Shown here piece after piece: positions 1-11,367 of a DNA stretch of 64,000 bases. Origin of the DNA: Thysanoteuthis rhombus (Eukaryota > Mollusca > Cephalopoda > Oegopsida > Thysanoteuthidae); contig OY735212.1 in assembly GCA_963457665.1 (NCBI GenBank), forward strand, positions 19,412,247 through 19,476,246, given 5' to 3'. The notes below the pieces were generated by a model. That model made no database searches, was not told the DNA's origin, and worked only from the letters and a program-made list of their open reading frames with translations. The first letter of the stretch is position 1. Every line of letters starts with the position of its first letter. The translations under genes and the position numbers were made by a program.

Positions 1-180
1 GAATTGATAGCTTGCAAGTGTTTAGCGTGGGGCCCTTCAAAATGCAGGACCCGTAGCATATGCTTCTTTTGCTACATAGTAATTCTGGCATTGTCTATTG
101 TTCAAGTAAATAATAACATTTGCTTACAATTTGAAACAACATTAAAAACAAGACAAGACCCCAAGTGACATGAGTGAACT
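1..180 (+). repeat. Dispersed repeat fragment (GGGCCCTTCAAAATG type)
   Basis: Positions 1-80 (TAGCTTGCAAGTGTTTAGCG, then GGGGCCCTTCAAAATGCA) match 62945-63015 at the other end of the window. The 26400-26470 region has a weaker relative. No coding capacity is seen. It looks like an old interspersed element. Confidence 0.5.
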
Positions 181-900
181 GTTCCAAATTTACTTCCATC
201 CTTGCAATATACAGACTAGTGAACTCTAAATGTCAGAAGTACATTCCTCTTCCCCTACAAAACACCCCTTCTTTCCATTCGTGCTCGTCTTACTTAATCA
301 AAAGCTGCCCCCTCTGATTTTCTCCCGAGACTGAGTGATCTCCTGTGTTAGGAATGGTCTCGGTTGGGCCACACCTTTTCAAACAAGGAAGGTCATTGAG
401 TTATGTCATCATTGCAGTCAATGATGAGTTAAAATAGAAACTTGACTGGCTCGACACAAGGAAGGTGCTGCTCCATCAAGATCACTTTGATGATTTGATG
501 CATCTTCAGTAAGTTTGTTGCCAAGCCCCCTACTACCCCCCCCCCCGAATTCACCAAACAGGCTTAAAATAGATTAGGCAAGAAAAGGAGAAGAAAGGAA
601 AAGGAAAGAGAGGCGCGAAATCAGTGAAGAAAGAGAGCAAAAACCCATGCCATGAGCCAGTAACGTTTGGACAGACATCAAGAAATTTGCTTATTGGCAA
701 TAATCTCATAAAACCTTTACAGATTCACATAAATTTTATTCTGGTTCATAGGTCAAGGGTCAGTTTTGTTATGCTTCTGCTTTTCTCGATTCTACTATTC
801 TATTTCTTACTAGCTTAACACTCCCCCCATTGAGTGGATTCCAGCTATTCCAGTATTTGTATAAATGTATCTTGAATGGAAAGGAAGGGTCAAGTTTGGC
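181..900. other. Non-coding sequence, no recognised element
   Basis: Nothing recognisable apart from a C run at 535-547 and a purine-rich stretch near 575-620. The short frame at 624-818 has no family features. Confidence 0.4.
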
Positions 901-904
901 ATTA

Positions 905-1310
905 CAGCAACATTGTGAATAAAACCCTCTCTAGAACTCTTAAAAAGATTTTCTCTCAAAACTTTTCATTTTAAAACATAACCCTAGGTCTATTGAGTAT
1001 GCATGCCAAATTCAGTAAATCTACACCAATATTTAAGGTTGGGGTGCAGTAACAAACAGAATCAGTTGTTTTAAATAATAGAAATATATGATATGTGTAT
1101 CGAACAGAAAGTAAGGGTTCGGTTTAACATTGTGAAGTGACATCCTCTAAAGCATTTAGATTAATTTCTCTCAGAACTTTTTACTTTAAAACTTTCTCCT
1201 TGGTCCATTAGATATGAAGGCCAAATATGGTTGATCTGCACAAATGTTTGAGGAATGGACACTGTCAAAGAGAGCTAAATGCTTTAAATACATATGTATA
1301 GAGATAGAGA
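905..1310 (+). repeat. Family G: two tandem copies of a ~190-bp dispersed repeat
   Basis: Units at about 945-1090 and 1165-1310 share TTCTCTCAAAACTTTTCATT, a middle like CCATTGAGTATGCATGCCAA and a TTTAAATAATAG-type end. A third unit lies alone at 34240-34375. The units are degenerate and have no coding capacity. Confidence 0.55.
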
Positions 1311-1360
1311 GAAATTTGTCACTTCCTCCAGATTACTGTCTTCCTTTTGTCCACCATTAG

Positions 1361-1771
1361 AAACTGTCAACATAGGACTGTTCAGTTTTCAAGCTAGTCC
1401 GGCTGGCTACATATGTATGTATCATGTGTAGAGGTTGCCCCATGGAGCTCGAGGGATGAAAATTTCAACATTTACTCATTATTATTTCTCAAGAGAATTT
1501 TTTTCTACCCGTCCCCAACAGATTTTTAGCAGGGGCTTCAATTTGCAATATAAGTTTATGCTGAATAGGTTTCTTGATTTGTGTCTGGCAGCAATTGTGG
1601 TTCGTTTTTGGTCTTCATCTTAGAGATCATCATGCAAAAAAAAAATGCAAGAGAAGTAACCTATTCATTGATCACCCTATTTCCAGTATTTTAATTGATC
1701 ATCCCAACATGGCATGCTGGCAAAAGACGTCGGTCATGAGTCAGTTTCTATTTAGTAACTAACCAGACCTG
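1361..1771 (+). repeat. Family A interspersed repeat, near full length
   Basis: Recognised by its ordered blocks: AACTGTCAACATAGG, TTCAGTTTTCAAG, GGCTGGCTA.ATATGTATG, TGGAGCT.GAGGGATGAAAAT, TTTGCAATATAAGTTTATGC, TTGATCACC, CAACATGGCATGCTG, CAAAAGA, and a terminal GTAACTAACCAGACCTG. The same order occurs in about 18 copies. It has no coding capacity and no clear terminal inverted repeats, so its class is unknown. Confidence 0.8.
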
Positions 1772-1854
1772 ATCTTTCCATTCTTCTTCCTTTCCTGAAA
1801 TTTTGGTTTTCATCCTACTCATTTTTTGCCTTAATTTCTTTCCTTTTATCATGG

Positions 1855-2003
1855 CTTATTTTTAATGAAGAAAGATTTGAAATAGGTCATGTGATTTTAT
1901 GAAAGGCAAGTACTAAATAATACTTACGTAGATAAGCTTAGTAACTTGGAAAAGAGTATTTGCTACGGTTATCTATAACAGACACAATGGGGTTGTGGTA
2001 TGC
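1855..2003 (+). repeat. Repeat D, copy 1
   Basis: The ~145 bp segment (AATAATACTTACGTAGATAA, then GCTTAGTAACTTGG and GACACAATGG) is repeated at 8330-8470 with roughly 80 percent identity by eye. Confidence 0.6.
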
Positions 2004-2540
2004 TTTTCGAAAAAAAATATCCAACGAGTAATCAGCATATATATTTCACCATGAATAATCCAAATTTTTTTCCTTCCGAGAATTCTGAGCTGAGATATCC
2101 AGATGTCTATTATCTACGTGAACATAATTGTTATACTTATTTGTATTATAATTGTACACACAGGATAATACATTCTTCATTTGAAATTGAGGCTGAATCG
2201 GGGGATGCAGAATATCTGTGGTAGCAGATAATACAATGTGAGATATGGTATATAAATTTATGATATATCAAAAAAATGATAGATATACTATATATTGTAA
2301 AGAAATGTAGGTTATCATGTCTGTATATAATTTTATATATTAGTCTTTTATTTCATTTATTCATATAAGTATAGTCTAGGAAGCTTTACAACTTTAAACA
2401 CTTAGTGTGCAAAAAACTTTTCTCAAAAAATTTCAATCAAGTATTTCTCAATATCTGTTAATGTAATTTATGTAATTTAGTCAGTGTTTTTTATATTTAC
2501 TCAGAATTAGATATCATAGTACCATGTGTGAATTTTTCTT
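2004..2540. other. AT-rich non-coding stretch
   Basis: Very AT-rich, with scattered TATATAT runs. The 74-codon frame at 2000-2224 shows no recognisable domain. Confidence 0.4.
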
Positions 2541-2544
2541 ATAT

Positions 2545-3012
2545 GCATATCACCAACATCATCAGCTGTTATGTCCACCACTTGATAAAGGCCTTTCCCA
2601 TCTCCTGCCATGTCTTTACGGCAAACTTTTCTATCTCATCTCCCCATCTTGCATCTGGTCTTTTCCTACTGTTTACTGTCCCACAGGCACCTATCAGAAG
2701 GCTCTTTGTTCCATTTGTTTTCTCTTCTCGCTATGTACCCTGCCCATATCCATTTTTGTTGTTTAATTACCTCTCTCATATCCATAATGATCATTTTCTA
2801 ACACCAAGAGCTATTCCTAATATTGCTCTTTCCATTACCCTCCACATATTGTATACATCAAGTTTTAAGCCCTCAGGCCATTGACTTTTCAGCATGTCTC
2901 TATTCATATCAAATGCTTTCCATCCCTTCGTTAAGCGCCATCTTATTTCACTTCTGTGGTCTTTTTCAAGCTTTATTACACCTAGGTAAATGTATCCCTT
3001 AACTTCCAAGGC
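2545..3012 (-). mobile_element. LINE 3' fragment (endonuclease/reverse-transcriptase type), minus strand
   Basis: Read on the minus strand, 3009-2790 gives LEKDHRSEIRWRLTKGWKAF, then DMLKSQWPEGLKLDVYN and MERAILGIALGVR. The continuation has DARWGDEIEKFAVKTW and WQEMGKAFIKWWT. This resembles the C-terminal tail of non-LTR retrotransposon polyproteins (RERAMLGI, GRPRTRWRDDIEKFAG, W..LGEAFVQQW patterns). It has frame breaks and is 5' truncated. Confidence 0.7.
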
Positions 3013-3021
3013 TTTACAGTA

Positions 3022-3030
3022 TGTATATAA

Positions 3031-3077
<47 letters not shown>
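3022..3077. repeat. Compound microsatellite (AT)n(GT)n
   Basis: Alternating AT dinucleotides pass directly into GT dinucleotides. It abuts the 5' side of the minus-strand LINE fragment. Confidence 0.95.
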
Positions 3078-3078
<1 letters not shown>

Positions 3079-3439
3079 CTATATATATGCAATATCAGAA
3101 CATAAAAACAGTTTATCATTTATAATTAATTGCATATCAAGATGAAAATTTGCATATGAATATTCTAAGAATAAAAATGTGACAATAACTTAATCAATCG
3201 GATACATTGTTAGAGATAATGGTGGCTATTGTTCTGCGAGTGAGATTCAGAAAAAGGCCAAAATATGAAAATATAGAATCTTACAGCTCTAATTATCAGC
3301 AACATCTATCTTTAGGACAATAGGTAACAGTTAAGAAATTCAAATGACCTACTTTTACGAGAGTATTATGAATAGATATATCGATTGTCAAGTTGTCCAA
3401 TACAAATTTGCATTGTCAAGTCGTTAAAAATGAAGACAG

Positions 3440-3830
3440 CAGGTCTTCTTAGTCACTAAATAAGAACTGTCATATGAGCAATGTCTTTTGACAGCATACC
3501 ATCTTGGGGGTAATCAATTAAAAAGTTGGAAAAAGCAGTGATCAATGAATGTTATCTCTAACCTTTTGTTGTGTTATGATCACTAAAAAGTCTCAATTTT
3601 CTGCTGCCAGACATTATCCAAGGGACCAATTTAGCTAGAACATCCATTGTAAATGTTAGGTGGGGATTTAAAAATTAAATTTTCTAGACATTATAAGGAG
3701 TAAATGTTGAAATTTCCAGCTCTTTAGCTCTATTAGTGCAGACTGTAAGCATGACACACTGATAGAGAGCCAGCCAGAATCACTTCAAAACTGAAGAAAC
3801 CTATGGTGAGAGTTTTGGTTGACGGTTTTT
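3440..3830 (-). repeat. Family A repeat, minus orientation
   Basis: Starts CAGGTCTTCTTAGTCAC (reverse of the family 3' end) and ends with a reverse-oriented CAACCAAAACT block near 3825. Block order is the complete reverse of the plus copies. Confidence 0.8.
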
Positions 3831-3839
3831 AACAATGAT

Positions 3840-5010
3840 TTATTATTTTCATTTTAATAACAGCATGGCTCTTTATTGTTACGTTGTAGAACAGGTTATA
3901 AAAGATAGTCATGTAATATCTGGCACGTGAAGGAACAGACAATGGTCTATCATTTTTTTACATAAGTAGGGATGGATCCAAGCCCCCCTCCCCAGTTTCC
4001 AAATCTTTGTTTCCTTGAAAAAAATACTTTGAATGCCTTGTTACAAGTGATAAGCAATTTTTCTTTTTTAGAGAGCTACGATGCTTTTACCATAACATAG
4101 ACCATTTCTTTAATATCTGAGAGGATTTTCAGACCAATGGAATGACACAATAGCAAACTGCCAAGAACTCCCAGCTACAGACCCAGGGATAGAAACCAAT
4201 GGATTTATCCCTTCAGCATTTATTCTCCCAGGCACTCAAGGAGTGATTTTTTTCAAAGCCTAAAATGCCAGACTATTATAAATGCAAATACCTATAATAT
4301 ATATATATTACTAAAATCATCATCTGTTTATCTATTTTCAATCACTAGTTAGCCGCAACATTGCTTTGTAACCAGATTTATTGAATTATGGTGCCCCTAA
4401 AATGAGCAAACTAAAAGAATGCCTAAGAAATATGGGTGATTCTCAACTTAATAATAATAGTGTGAGGTCTGCATTTATATTCAGCCCTATCTATATCAAA
4501 ACAACTGATTTATCATGGGGGATAGCTTTTGAATGCCAATTATAAAGTAGTCTCCCTTATTGATTTACTTGTACAAGCCGAAATGATGAGGGTTGATTTT
4601 GGTCACATCACATTGCGTTGATTTTTTCTCAATGGGTGACTGAATGGGTCATAGGGTTGTCCAGAGACATCTAAGACTGGATTGATTCATAGAATGTGTC
4701 CTTAAAATGGACGTAGCTATTGTGAGACTAGAAATCAATTAAGGATTATTTTCCTTTTCTGAACAACAGTACTTAAAACAGAAAAACCCTCACCCACTTG
4801 ATGTTCAAAATGGTGCACAAATAAAACAAAAACAATCCCATTTCCTTACAAACCTTTTACGTTTCTCACACTTTCCTACTTGATGTTAAATAGAGCGCAT
4901 GAATAAAAACAATTCAGCAATTAAATTCATTCAAAGCCATTACACTCTGTTTTTCTGTCATTGGGGAGATGGTCGGTCATTTTAAAAACTGGTGTTATTT
5001 ACACTTTTGA
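3840..5010. other. Non-coding, no recognised element
   Basis: AT-rich sequence with simple tracts (TATATATATATT near 4298). No element or conserved frame was seen. Confidence 0.4.
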
Positions 5011-5019
5011 GAACCATTA

Positions 5020-5370
5020 AGCATACACAAGAAAGAATCATACTCAATCTCACATGAAGAGCACTGTATGTTAGAGAAAAAACAAGAGTTAGAGATATCA
5101 TAGAATCCATTTGAAAATTCAGATGGTGATAGGCTGGTCATATTGCGGGAATGGCAGACAACTGCTGGACATCACAACTCACAGTGTAGATCCCCAGAGA
5201 TCATATGTGAAATTTTGGCCAACAAAAAATAAGTTGGTGTTACTAGCTAGACAAGTTTAGAAAGTACTGGCACAGTGACACCAATGGCAGAGAGGTCTGG
5301 CGAATCTTGGAAAGGTCTATGTCTAAGGACTGACACGAAAAAGGCTGCTGATAATGGCTGGTGATTTGAT
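5020..5370 (+). mobile_element. RTE-like LINE 3' end
   Basis: Plus-strand blocks AGAAAGAATCATACTCAATC, GGCTGGTCATATTGCGGGAA, TGGCAGACAACTGCTGGACA, GATCCCCAGAGATCATATG and GGCAGAGAGGTCTGGCGAAT correspond to the GHVARMTDN-type C-terminus and 3' UTR of the RTE-like family seen best at 54955-55652. The copy is 5' truncated and degenerate. Confidence 0.75.
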
Positions 5371-5880
5371 GCTGATTTTTTAAACAATATCATACAGAGA
5401 GGCCTCAGCATAGATAGAGATGCAAAGCAATTGCTTTCATTTGCATTTTTCTATCAAGAAATGACATTTGGTATTTGTCATTTCAACAGTTCCTGTGTAT
5501 CAGAAACATGAACTAAATTTCAAGTGGAATTTGCCACGGCACTCAGGAGTCCTTTTCCTATATGTGTGTGTGTTTTTTTTTGTTTCATTTATATAGCATC
5601 TGCATAAATATGCATTCCTTTACATCTTGTGGATGATAAATCATGTTTCTACCATATAAAGTGAAGTTTTTCCATAAATAAGATAACTTTTATATCTGCC
5701 AACCGCAGCTGCTTGGCTCAAAAGGTCAGAAATCATTAATTGCAGCAGCAGGACTTGTTCTTTGTTGAATGCAGACATCATCGACAAAGATATTTGCTCC
5801 ACTTTGCGCTAACATGATAATAAATGCTGAAATAAGATCTAAAAAGACATCAAAATGGTTCCTGAATGAAATGATAGATA
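5371..5880. other. Non-coding, no recognised element
   Basis: Only a short (GT)n/T tract near 5562-5582 stands out. Confidence 0.4.
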
Positions 5881-5881
5881 A

Positions 5882-6247
5882 CCGGTCTGGTTAGTCACTC
5901 AATAGAAACCATCACATGACTCACATCTTTAGGCAGTATGCAGAGTTGGGAATTATCAAATGAAAAAATTGATGGAGAGGCCTGATCAGTGAATAAGTTA
6001 CTTCTTTCACCTTTTATAGGGTAGTGATCATTGGACAAAAAAGTCTGAATTTCCAGCAAACATGCATGAACGCTACAGGACACAGAGTGGGTTATCAATT
6101 TAGCATAAACTCACATTGCAAATTAGCCTCCCTTTAAATTCTTAAAAAACAATAATAAAGTTTTTTTTAGACATAAAGACTAAATGTTTTGAATTTTCAG
6201 CCCTCTAGCTCCATTGGTACAGCCTGTGCACATGATATATCTATCTA

Positions 6248-6333
<86 letters not shown>

Positions 6334-6383
6334 CAACTTGAAATTGAAAGAAACCTCTGATGACCCTTTTGGTTTATGGTTTC
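5882..6383 (-). repeat. Family A repeat, minus orientation, interrupted by a microsatellite
   Basis: Begins ACCGGTCTGGTTAGTCACTC, contains reversed TTGCAAATTAG and AGCTCCATTGGTACAG blocks, and ends near GGTTTATGGTTT. The long palindromic microsatellite at 6236-6333 sits inside it, where other copies have only GTATGTATG-like sequence. Confidence 0.8.
6236..6333. repeat. Palindromic compound microsatellite (CT)n(AT)n(AG)n
   Basis: CTAT and CT repeats lead into AT repeats and then AG repeats. The CT and AG arms are complementary, so the tract can fold into one long hairpin. Confidence 0.95.
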
Positions 6384-7200
6384 CAATAAAAATCTTTTGA
6401 TCTTTATTTAAAATACATTGGAATCTATCTTACATATTCAAGTAAAATATTACATATGGAAAACAACAATTATCTTTAAAGGACTGGTTGGTGATTTTAG
6501 AAAATAGCGGAGATCAAATTTATTTGTGAAATAATGATTATAAAAAGAATGCATTCTTAGGGTCACATGATTTTATGCATTTTTGAGTTTCTCAAAAGAT
6601 TCTATTCTCTCTTATTCCAGGAAGTCTGTTAACTCATTCAAGGCTTGGTTTTTTGAGAGTTATAAAGCAAAGACATAATGGATGGACTTAAGTCCTCTCA
6701 TTTTCTAAGATACTGTTTATACATATATCATTTTGAAGGTTATAAGATATTCATTTATGGCAAATAGAATGGCTGTATGACCTCATTATGTATTCAAAAT
6801 GGCCACAGAATTTAAAGCACACCTACATGTGCACTCCCAGCCTGAATGAATGAAGATCATTTTGAAACTTGATAGTGAAGAGGAATAAAGGTGGCATTTT
6901 TCAGTTACATGTAGTAGAGGCCATTCAATACAATCACCGATAATGTTATCAAATTGTTATTGTTATCAAAATCAGTCAGTTCTGAACATTCTATTCAAAA
7001 TGATTTAAAATTCCATATTCATTATATTTCATATTAATTTTTCTATAGCATAAATTAGTTTATAACAATTTCTCCATGTCTACAGATGTAAAAAAAAAGA
7101 AATTCAAGTACAATAAACCCAAGTAAGGCAATGAGACCTGAGTGTTTAAAGAATCAGTAGATGGTTTATATTATGAATCTTTAATAAATGCTGAGACACA
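6384..7200. other. Non-coding, no recognised element
   Basis: AT-rich. No coherent frame or repeat partner seen within the window. Confidence 0.4.
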
Positions 7201-7204
7201 GAAA

Positions 7205-7590
7205 ATGGTTACAAAGCCTTGACTGGTAATTATAGACCAGTGAGTCTGATCTCACAAGAATATAAAATCTGTGAGAAATTTGTCAGGAAAGGAATTGTTA
7301 AATTCATTGAAGATAATAGTATATTATGTGATGAATAACGTGGCTTTAGAGGAGGTGAATCCTGTCTAATAAATCTGCTTACTACTCTTTTGATGTATTG
7401 TACCTAGATTTCACAAAAGCCTTTGATACAGATCCTCATTGTGGACTGATTTACAAACTGCGAAGATATGGCATAACAGGCAGTTTAAATTGTTGGCTAG
7501 AAGACTTCCAATGGCGGAAAGAAACAGAGAGTCTATGTTAATGGTTCTAAATATGATTAGGGTGGTGTGCAACTGGGCTCATTCAAGGGG
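7205..7590 (+). mobile_element. CR1/jockey-like LINE reverse-transcriptase fragment
   Basis: Translating with a few frame shifts gives NYRPVSLTSQ, ICEKFVRKGIVKFIEDN, a GF..G.SCL.NLLTT block, VLYLDFTKAFDTDPHCGL, IYKLRRYGITGSLNCWLEDF and RKETESLC. These are the fingers and palm motifs of non-LTR reverse transcriptases, including the first catalytic Asp in LDFTKAFD. The usual FADD block is missing, so the copy is truncated at both ends. It is distinct from the RTE-like family of this window. Confidence 0.85.
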
Positions 7591-7635
7591 GTTAACCTCT
7601 GATCGAATTTACTCTTTTTTGATTTCTGGGTAATT

Positions 7636-7735
7636 TTACTATTCTATTTTCTTTTAATTTTATTCACAGAAGAGTTCTACTGTGATTTGGAGCAGTTTCA
7701 AGTGTTTTCTGAAATAAAGAGTTTATAACAATGTT
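7636..7735 (+). repeat. Family B MITE-like fragment
   Basis: Carries the family core TTTTATTCACAGAAGAGTTC and GGAGCAGTTTCAAGTGTT and the 3' end AATAAAGAGTTTATAA. The 5' half is missing. Confidence 0.55.
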
Positions 7736-7739
7736 TTAG

Positions 7740-8012
7740 CTCTATAGGTGACTATCGGGAGGATGCGTTGGTTGTATACTCTTCTTTTTAGGACTAATGG
7801 GATTTTCTTGTTCTTGATGGACTTCACGACTCACAACATGGATCCCCAGAGATCAAATGCGGAACTGAGGCTGTTAGAATGTGAAATATTGAGACAAACT
7901 GGACTGGTTTAGAAAATATCGGCTCCGCAATATCCGCCATAGAGAGGTGTGGCAAATCCTGGGGAAGGTCTTTGTCCTATGACGGATGATAAAAGACTGC
8001 CGATGATGATGA
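7740..8012 (+). mobile_element. Rearranged RTE-like LINE tail (inverted junction)
   Basis: 7740-7812 matches the element in minus orientation (GTGACTATCGGGAGGATGCG, as in the minus copies near 10546 and 16945). 7815-8012 is the 3' terminus in plus orientation (ACTTCACGACTCACAACATG to GATGATGATGAA). This head-to-head structure is typical of LINE twin-priming inversion. Confidence 0.65.
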
Positions 8013-8329
8013 ACATGATGAATGTAATTTTTTTATTCTCTGTTTAATGTTATCAGTTGGCTTTTGTTATCCAAAAAGATCCTGTCACAATGTGATCATT
8101 TCTGTACAAATAAACAAACATTTTTTTTTCCCCTAATTATCCATGAAAATCAGTTGTTAGGTGATGCTTTGTGAGATTGAGGCACAAGCAATATGAATCA
8201 AAGCTTTATAAGCATATATCATTTTCTATCTGTCTTTTTTACAGAGGATAGTTGCTGGAGATTTCAAAACCTGCAGAGCTTTGAAATCCTTTGTATTCTA
8301 TTTCTCTCATCATAGCATAGTTTTAATCA
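8013..8329. other. Non-coding, no recognised element
   Basis: Nothing identifiable beyond short T runs. Confidence 0.4.
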
Positions 8330-8470
8330 AGAGAAATTTGAAATTTGAAAAAGATCATGTAATAATATAAAAAGCAAGTATTAAATAATACTTACATAGA
8401 AAAGCTTAGTAACTTTGGAAAGAATATTTGTAAAAGTTATCTATAATAGTAGACACAATAGTATGCTTTT
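8330..8470 (+). repeat. Repeat D, copy 2
   Basis: AATAATACTTACATAGAAAA followed by GCTTAGTAACTTTGG and GACACAATAG aligns with 1855-2003. Confidence 0.6.
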
Positions 8471-8587
8471 AATGAGTGTCAATGTATTAATAGAGGTCAG
8501 GGGGCTGATCTTTCAAAAGCCAAGCATCCATGAGCGTGTTAAATAGGCAGCATTCTGCAGAATTCATTTTATCATAAGATGCAGCAG

Positions 8588-8700
8588 TCAGTGATGAAAA
8601 TGGGTTTTGGAAACTAGGTATACGGTATTAGTAAACATTGAACATACAAAAAAAAAATGGAAATGGAGAAGAGGGTATATGCTGTACCCCTGCGAATACC
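8588..8700 (+). repeat. Family M element with a single internal unit
   Basis: Contains CAGTGATGAAAATGGGTTTT, GGAAACTAGGTATACGGTA, then CATTGAACATACAAAAA, AATGGAAATGGAGAAG and GGGTATATGCTGTACCC. The same flanks enclose two units at 52720-52855 and a ~14-unit array at 47760-48295 (reverse orientation). Confidence 0.7.
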
Positions 8701-8842
8701 CATCCCTGGTGGCAATGAGAAAAATAATTGGATAATTTTACAAGACGGTGGTAATGTTAGATAGATTTACTATCAACCAGACTTTTGAAGACGAGGCAAT
8801 GGATTTTTATATTATTATTTTTTTCATTCTAAAACGAAATAA

Positions 8843-9250
8843 ACAGGTCACTGTGAACCTTTACATGACTAACAACAAGCCATGTTTGGGGTGATCAATT
8901 AAAAAAATTGGAAAAAGGAGTGATCAATGAAGAATCTACTCCTCCCACCTATTGTTGGATGACTAAAATTTCTGAACTTTCAAAAAGCAAGCCTGAAAAC
9001 AGCCGACCATAAACTAGAGATAGATTTAGCATAAACTTACATTGCAAATTGAATCCCTCCCCCACAAAAAATGGAGGGGGTTAAAAAATGAAAAATGAAA
9101 AATAAAAAATGTTTTATTCTAGACATAATGTGGATGAATGTTTGAATTCTCAAGCCTCTTATAATTCCTTTGGCCCGGCTATTCATACATAGCCAGTCAG
9201 ATCAGCTTAAAAACTGAAGAAAGCTATGTCGACAGTTTTGGATAATTGTT
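8843..9250 (-). repeat. Family A repeat, minus orientation
   Basis: Reverse-order blocks: ACAGGTCAC, CATGACTAACAACAAGCCAT (variant), GGGTGATCAATTAAAAAA, TTAGCATAAACTTACATTGC, AGCCAGTCAGATCAGC, AAACTGAAGAAAGCTATG and GACAGTTTTGG. Confidence 0.8.
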
Positions 9251-9510
9251 CATTATAAACTGTAGGTTTTATATAAAACCCAATCTAGAAGAATAAATTA
9301 GAAAAATAAAAAATTTGGTAAATATCTGTTGAAGATGATTGAGGACTGTATTACCCAAAGGCCAACTTTGCTAGCACTCTCATTTCCATGTAGGTATGAT
9401 AGATAAGTACAATATCTAACAGAACTCAATGATGGCAAGTAATTACAGAAATTTTAAGGTGCATATTAAGGCAAATTTTTGCAAGATAGATAATTACCCA
9501 ACAAATTAAT

Positions 9511-9660
9511 AACTCTTATATTCATAGACTGTAACCACTGTGGAACTCTTCAATGAATAGGATAAAAAAAAATAGAACTCTTTTTGCAAATTGAATTGAA
9601 GAAAAATTTTTAAAATTACAGTTGAGCATCACAAACTCAGACTTCAAAAACCAAGTAACA
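9511..9660 (-). repeat. Family B MITE-like element, minus orientation
   Basis: Starts AACTCTTATATTCATAG (terminal repeat), then GGAACTCTTCAATGAATAGG and a TAGAACTCTTTTTGCAAATT block, the reverse of the plus copies. Confidence 0.6.
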
Positions 9661-10140
9661 TCACAAAGCCAGTTATTTTTAAGAATTAAATGATTATTAA
9701 ATTTTGTGAAAGTTTTTATTTATCGATATCTAAAATACTGTCCTTTCGGAATAACAATGTTTCAGAAGCATGTGCAAAGCATGAAAATTATTGATTAAAT
9801 AACAATTTTTATTTGAAGCCATTGAAAAAACTTCCAGCAGATATTGTGTTGTAAAACCCAAAAGTGTAGGTAATTGTTTAGAAGCAGTACAAAGATTTTT
9901 TATAAGGATTTTATAAAATCAAACAAATATTTTGTTGATATTAGGGTACTCTTAAAATCTGGGCTATTCTCATGACTTTGTGGACTTAATGACCTGTAGT
10001 ATCCGAAAGTAGGCCTATCCGATGCTACACCAAAAACCTGAGAATTTCAGAAACTCTAGACACCTTTAGTCCCGAGGTAGCTGAATTTTTATGCTTAACC
10101 ATACCAAGAAGTGCAAGGAAGGTAATTTCATTCAGAATTC
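9661..10140. other. Non-coding, no recognised element
   Basis: AT-rich. No element recognised. Confidence 0.4.
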
Positions 10141-11010
10141 GTCATCATCAGCCTTTCAACATCCATCATTGGACATAAACCTTCCTCAAGATTCACAAAA
10201 CTTTTCTTTCATGGGCGTTACAGGGCCAGTACTTTAAGAATTTTTCTAACTCATCATACCATCTTTCTTTATATTGAATACAATTTTATACGATCTCTGT
10301 GGATCCATGTCGTGAGTTGTGATGTCCAGCAGTCGTCTGCCATTCTTGCAACATGTCCAGCCCATTGCTATATGAGTTTTCAATGGTTTCGATGATCTCG
10401 AACTCCTGTATTTTTTTTCTGATATACTGTGATGTCTTATGATCTCTCCACATGAGGTTGAGCATGATTCTCTCTTGTGCACATTTCATGATTCTCATTT
10501 TGAAGGTCTTTTTTTTGGTTAGGTTCCATGTCTCTGCTCCACAGGTGACTGTCAGGAGGATGCATTGACTGTAGACCCTTCTTTATGGTGGGGTTTTCTT
10601 GTCATTGAAAGTTGAACTTGCTCTACCTTGTATGATCCTTCACTTGATGACTTCATGGAAATTTGTTGTCCTAAGTTGATGTAATTGTCAGCTCTGCATT
10701 TTTTACTTTGGTCATTGTATCATTGTCCTCAACATGTTTGTTGAACATGACATTCATTTTGCTGAAGTCCATACAAAGGCCAAATTCTTGCTTGCTTCAT
10801 TTAATTTGTCTAGCATTATTTGAAGATCATGTAGGTTCTTAGCAAAGGGGACAAGGTCATCAGCAAATCTGAAGTTACTTAGGTATTCGCAGACTATTCT
10901 GATTTCTTCGTGTTCCCAGTGTAGGTTTTGGAAGATCATCTCAAGGCAATCTGTGAAGAGTTTGGGTGAGCTGATGTCTCTTTGTCTCAACCCCTGATGC
11001 ATATCTATTT
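10141..11010 (-). mobile_element. RTE-like LINE, 3' part of reverse transcriptase to 3' end, minus strand
   Basis: Minus-strand frames contain MHQGLRQRDISSPKLFTDCL, LEMIFQNLHWEHEEIRI and CEYLSNFRFADDLVPFAKN (10754-11002), which are the palm motifs of an RTE-like reverse transcriptase with FADDL as the catalytic block. 10498-10246 continues with CAQERIMLNLMWRDHKTSQY, then IRKKIQEFEIIETIENS and a GHHNSRHGSTEI tail. Frameshifts separate the blocks. The + strand copy ends at CATCATCAGCCTTTCAACAT, the family 3' terminus. The reading is degraded and surely inactive. This is the only RTE copy here that reaches the catalytic region. Confidence 0.85.
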
Positions 11011-11365
11011 TGTCAAATTGTTCAAATTTTCTGAGTTATTTTTAACTGTTCTTCAATACAATGCATTTGAATTTACAAAATTCTCCTTCAATAATTTCTT
11101 CACATAACTTTACAAACTTCTGAAGACTTCAAACTAGTTGTTTTAATTAACTTGACTGTTATGAAAGTTGGAAAAAACTAATATGGATATTATTGTTTGC
11201 ACATATATCTATAGGCATCTAATAAATGAATTGCACTAGATTTATTAAAGCATGATTAAAGTAGCTATCTGAAAAAAAATTGTAGATTCTAACTTAATCA
11301 TTTGATTTAATGATTTTTCTATGAACTTCACACCAAATTTGGAAGATGTCTATTTACTCTTAGCA
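11011..11365. other. Non-coding; short repeat shared with 12117-12180
   Basis: GCATATCTATTTTGTC followed by CTGAGTTATTTTTAACTGTT resembles GCATATCAATCCTATT and CCAAGTTATTTTCAACTGTT at 12117-12175. Nothing else was recognised. Confidence 0.4.
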
Positions 11366-11367
11366 AC

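Noticed and set aside
2524..2884. Plus-strand frames of 80-118 codons
   Set aside because: They are antisense to a LINE fragment that reads coherently on the minus strand.
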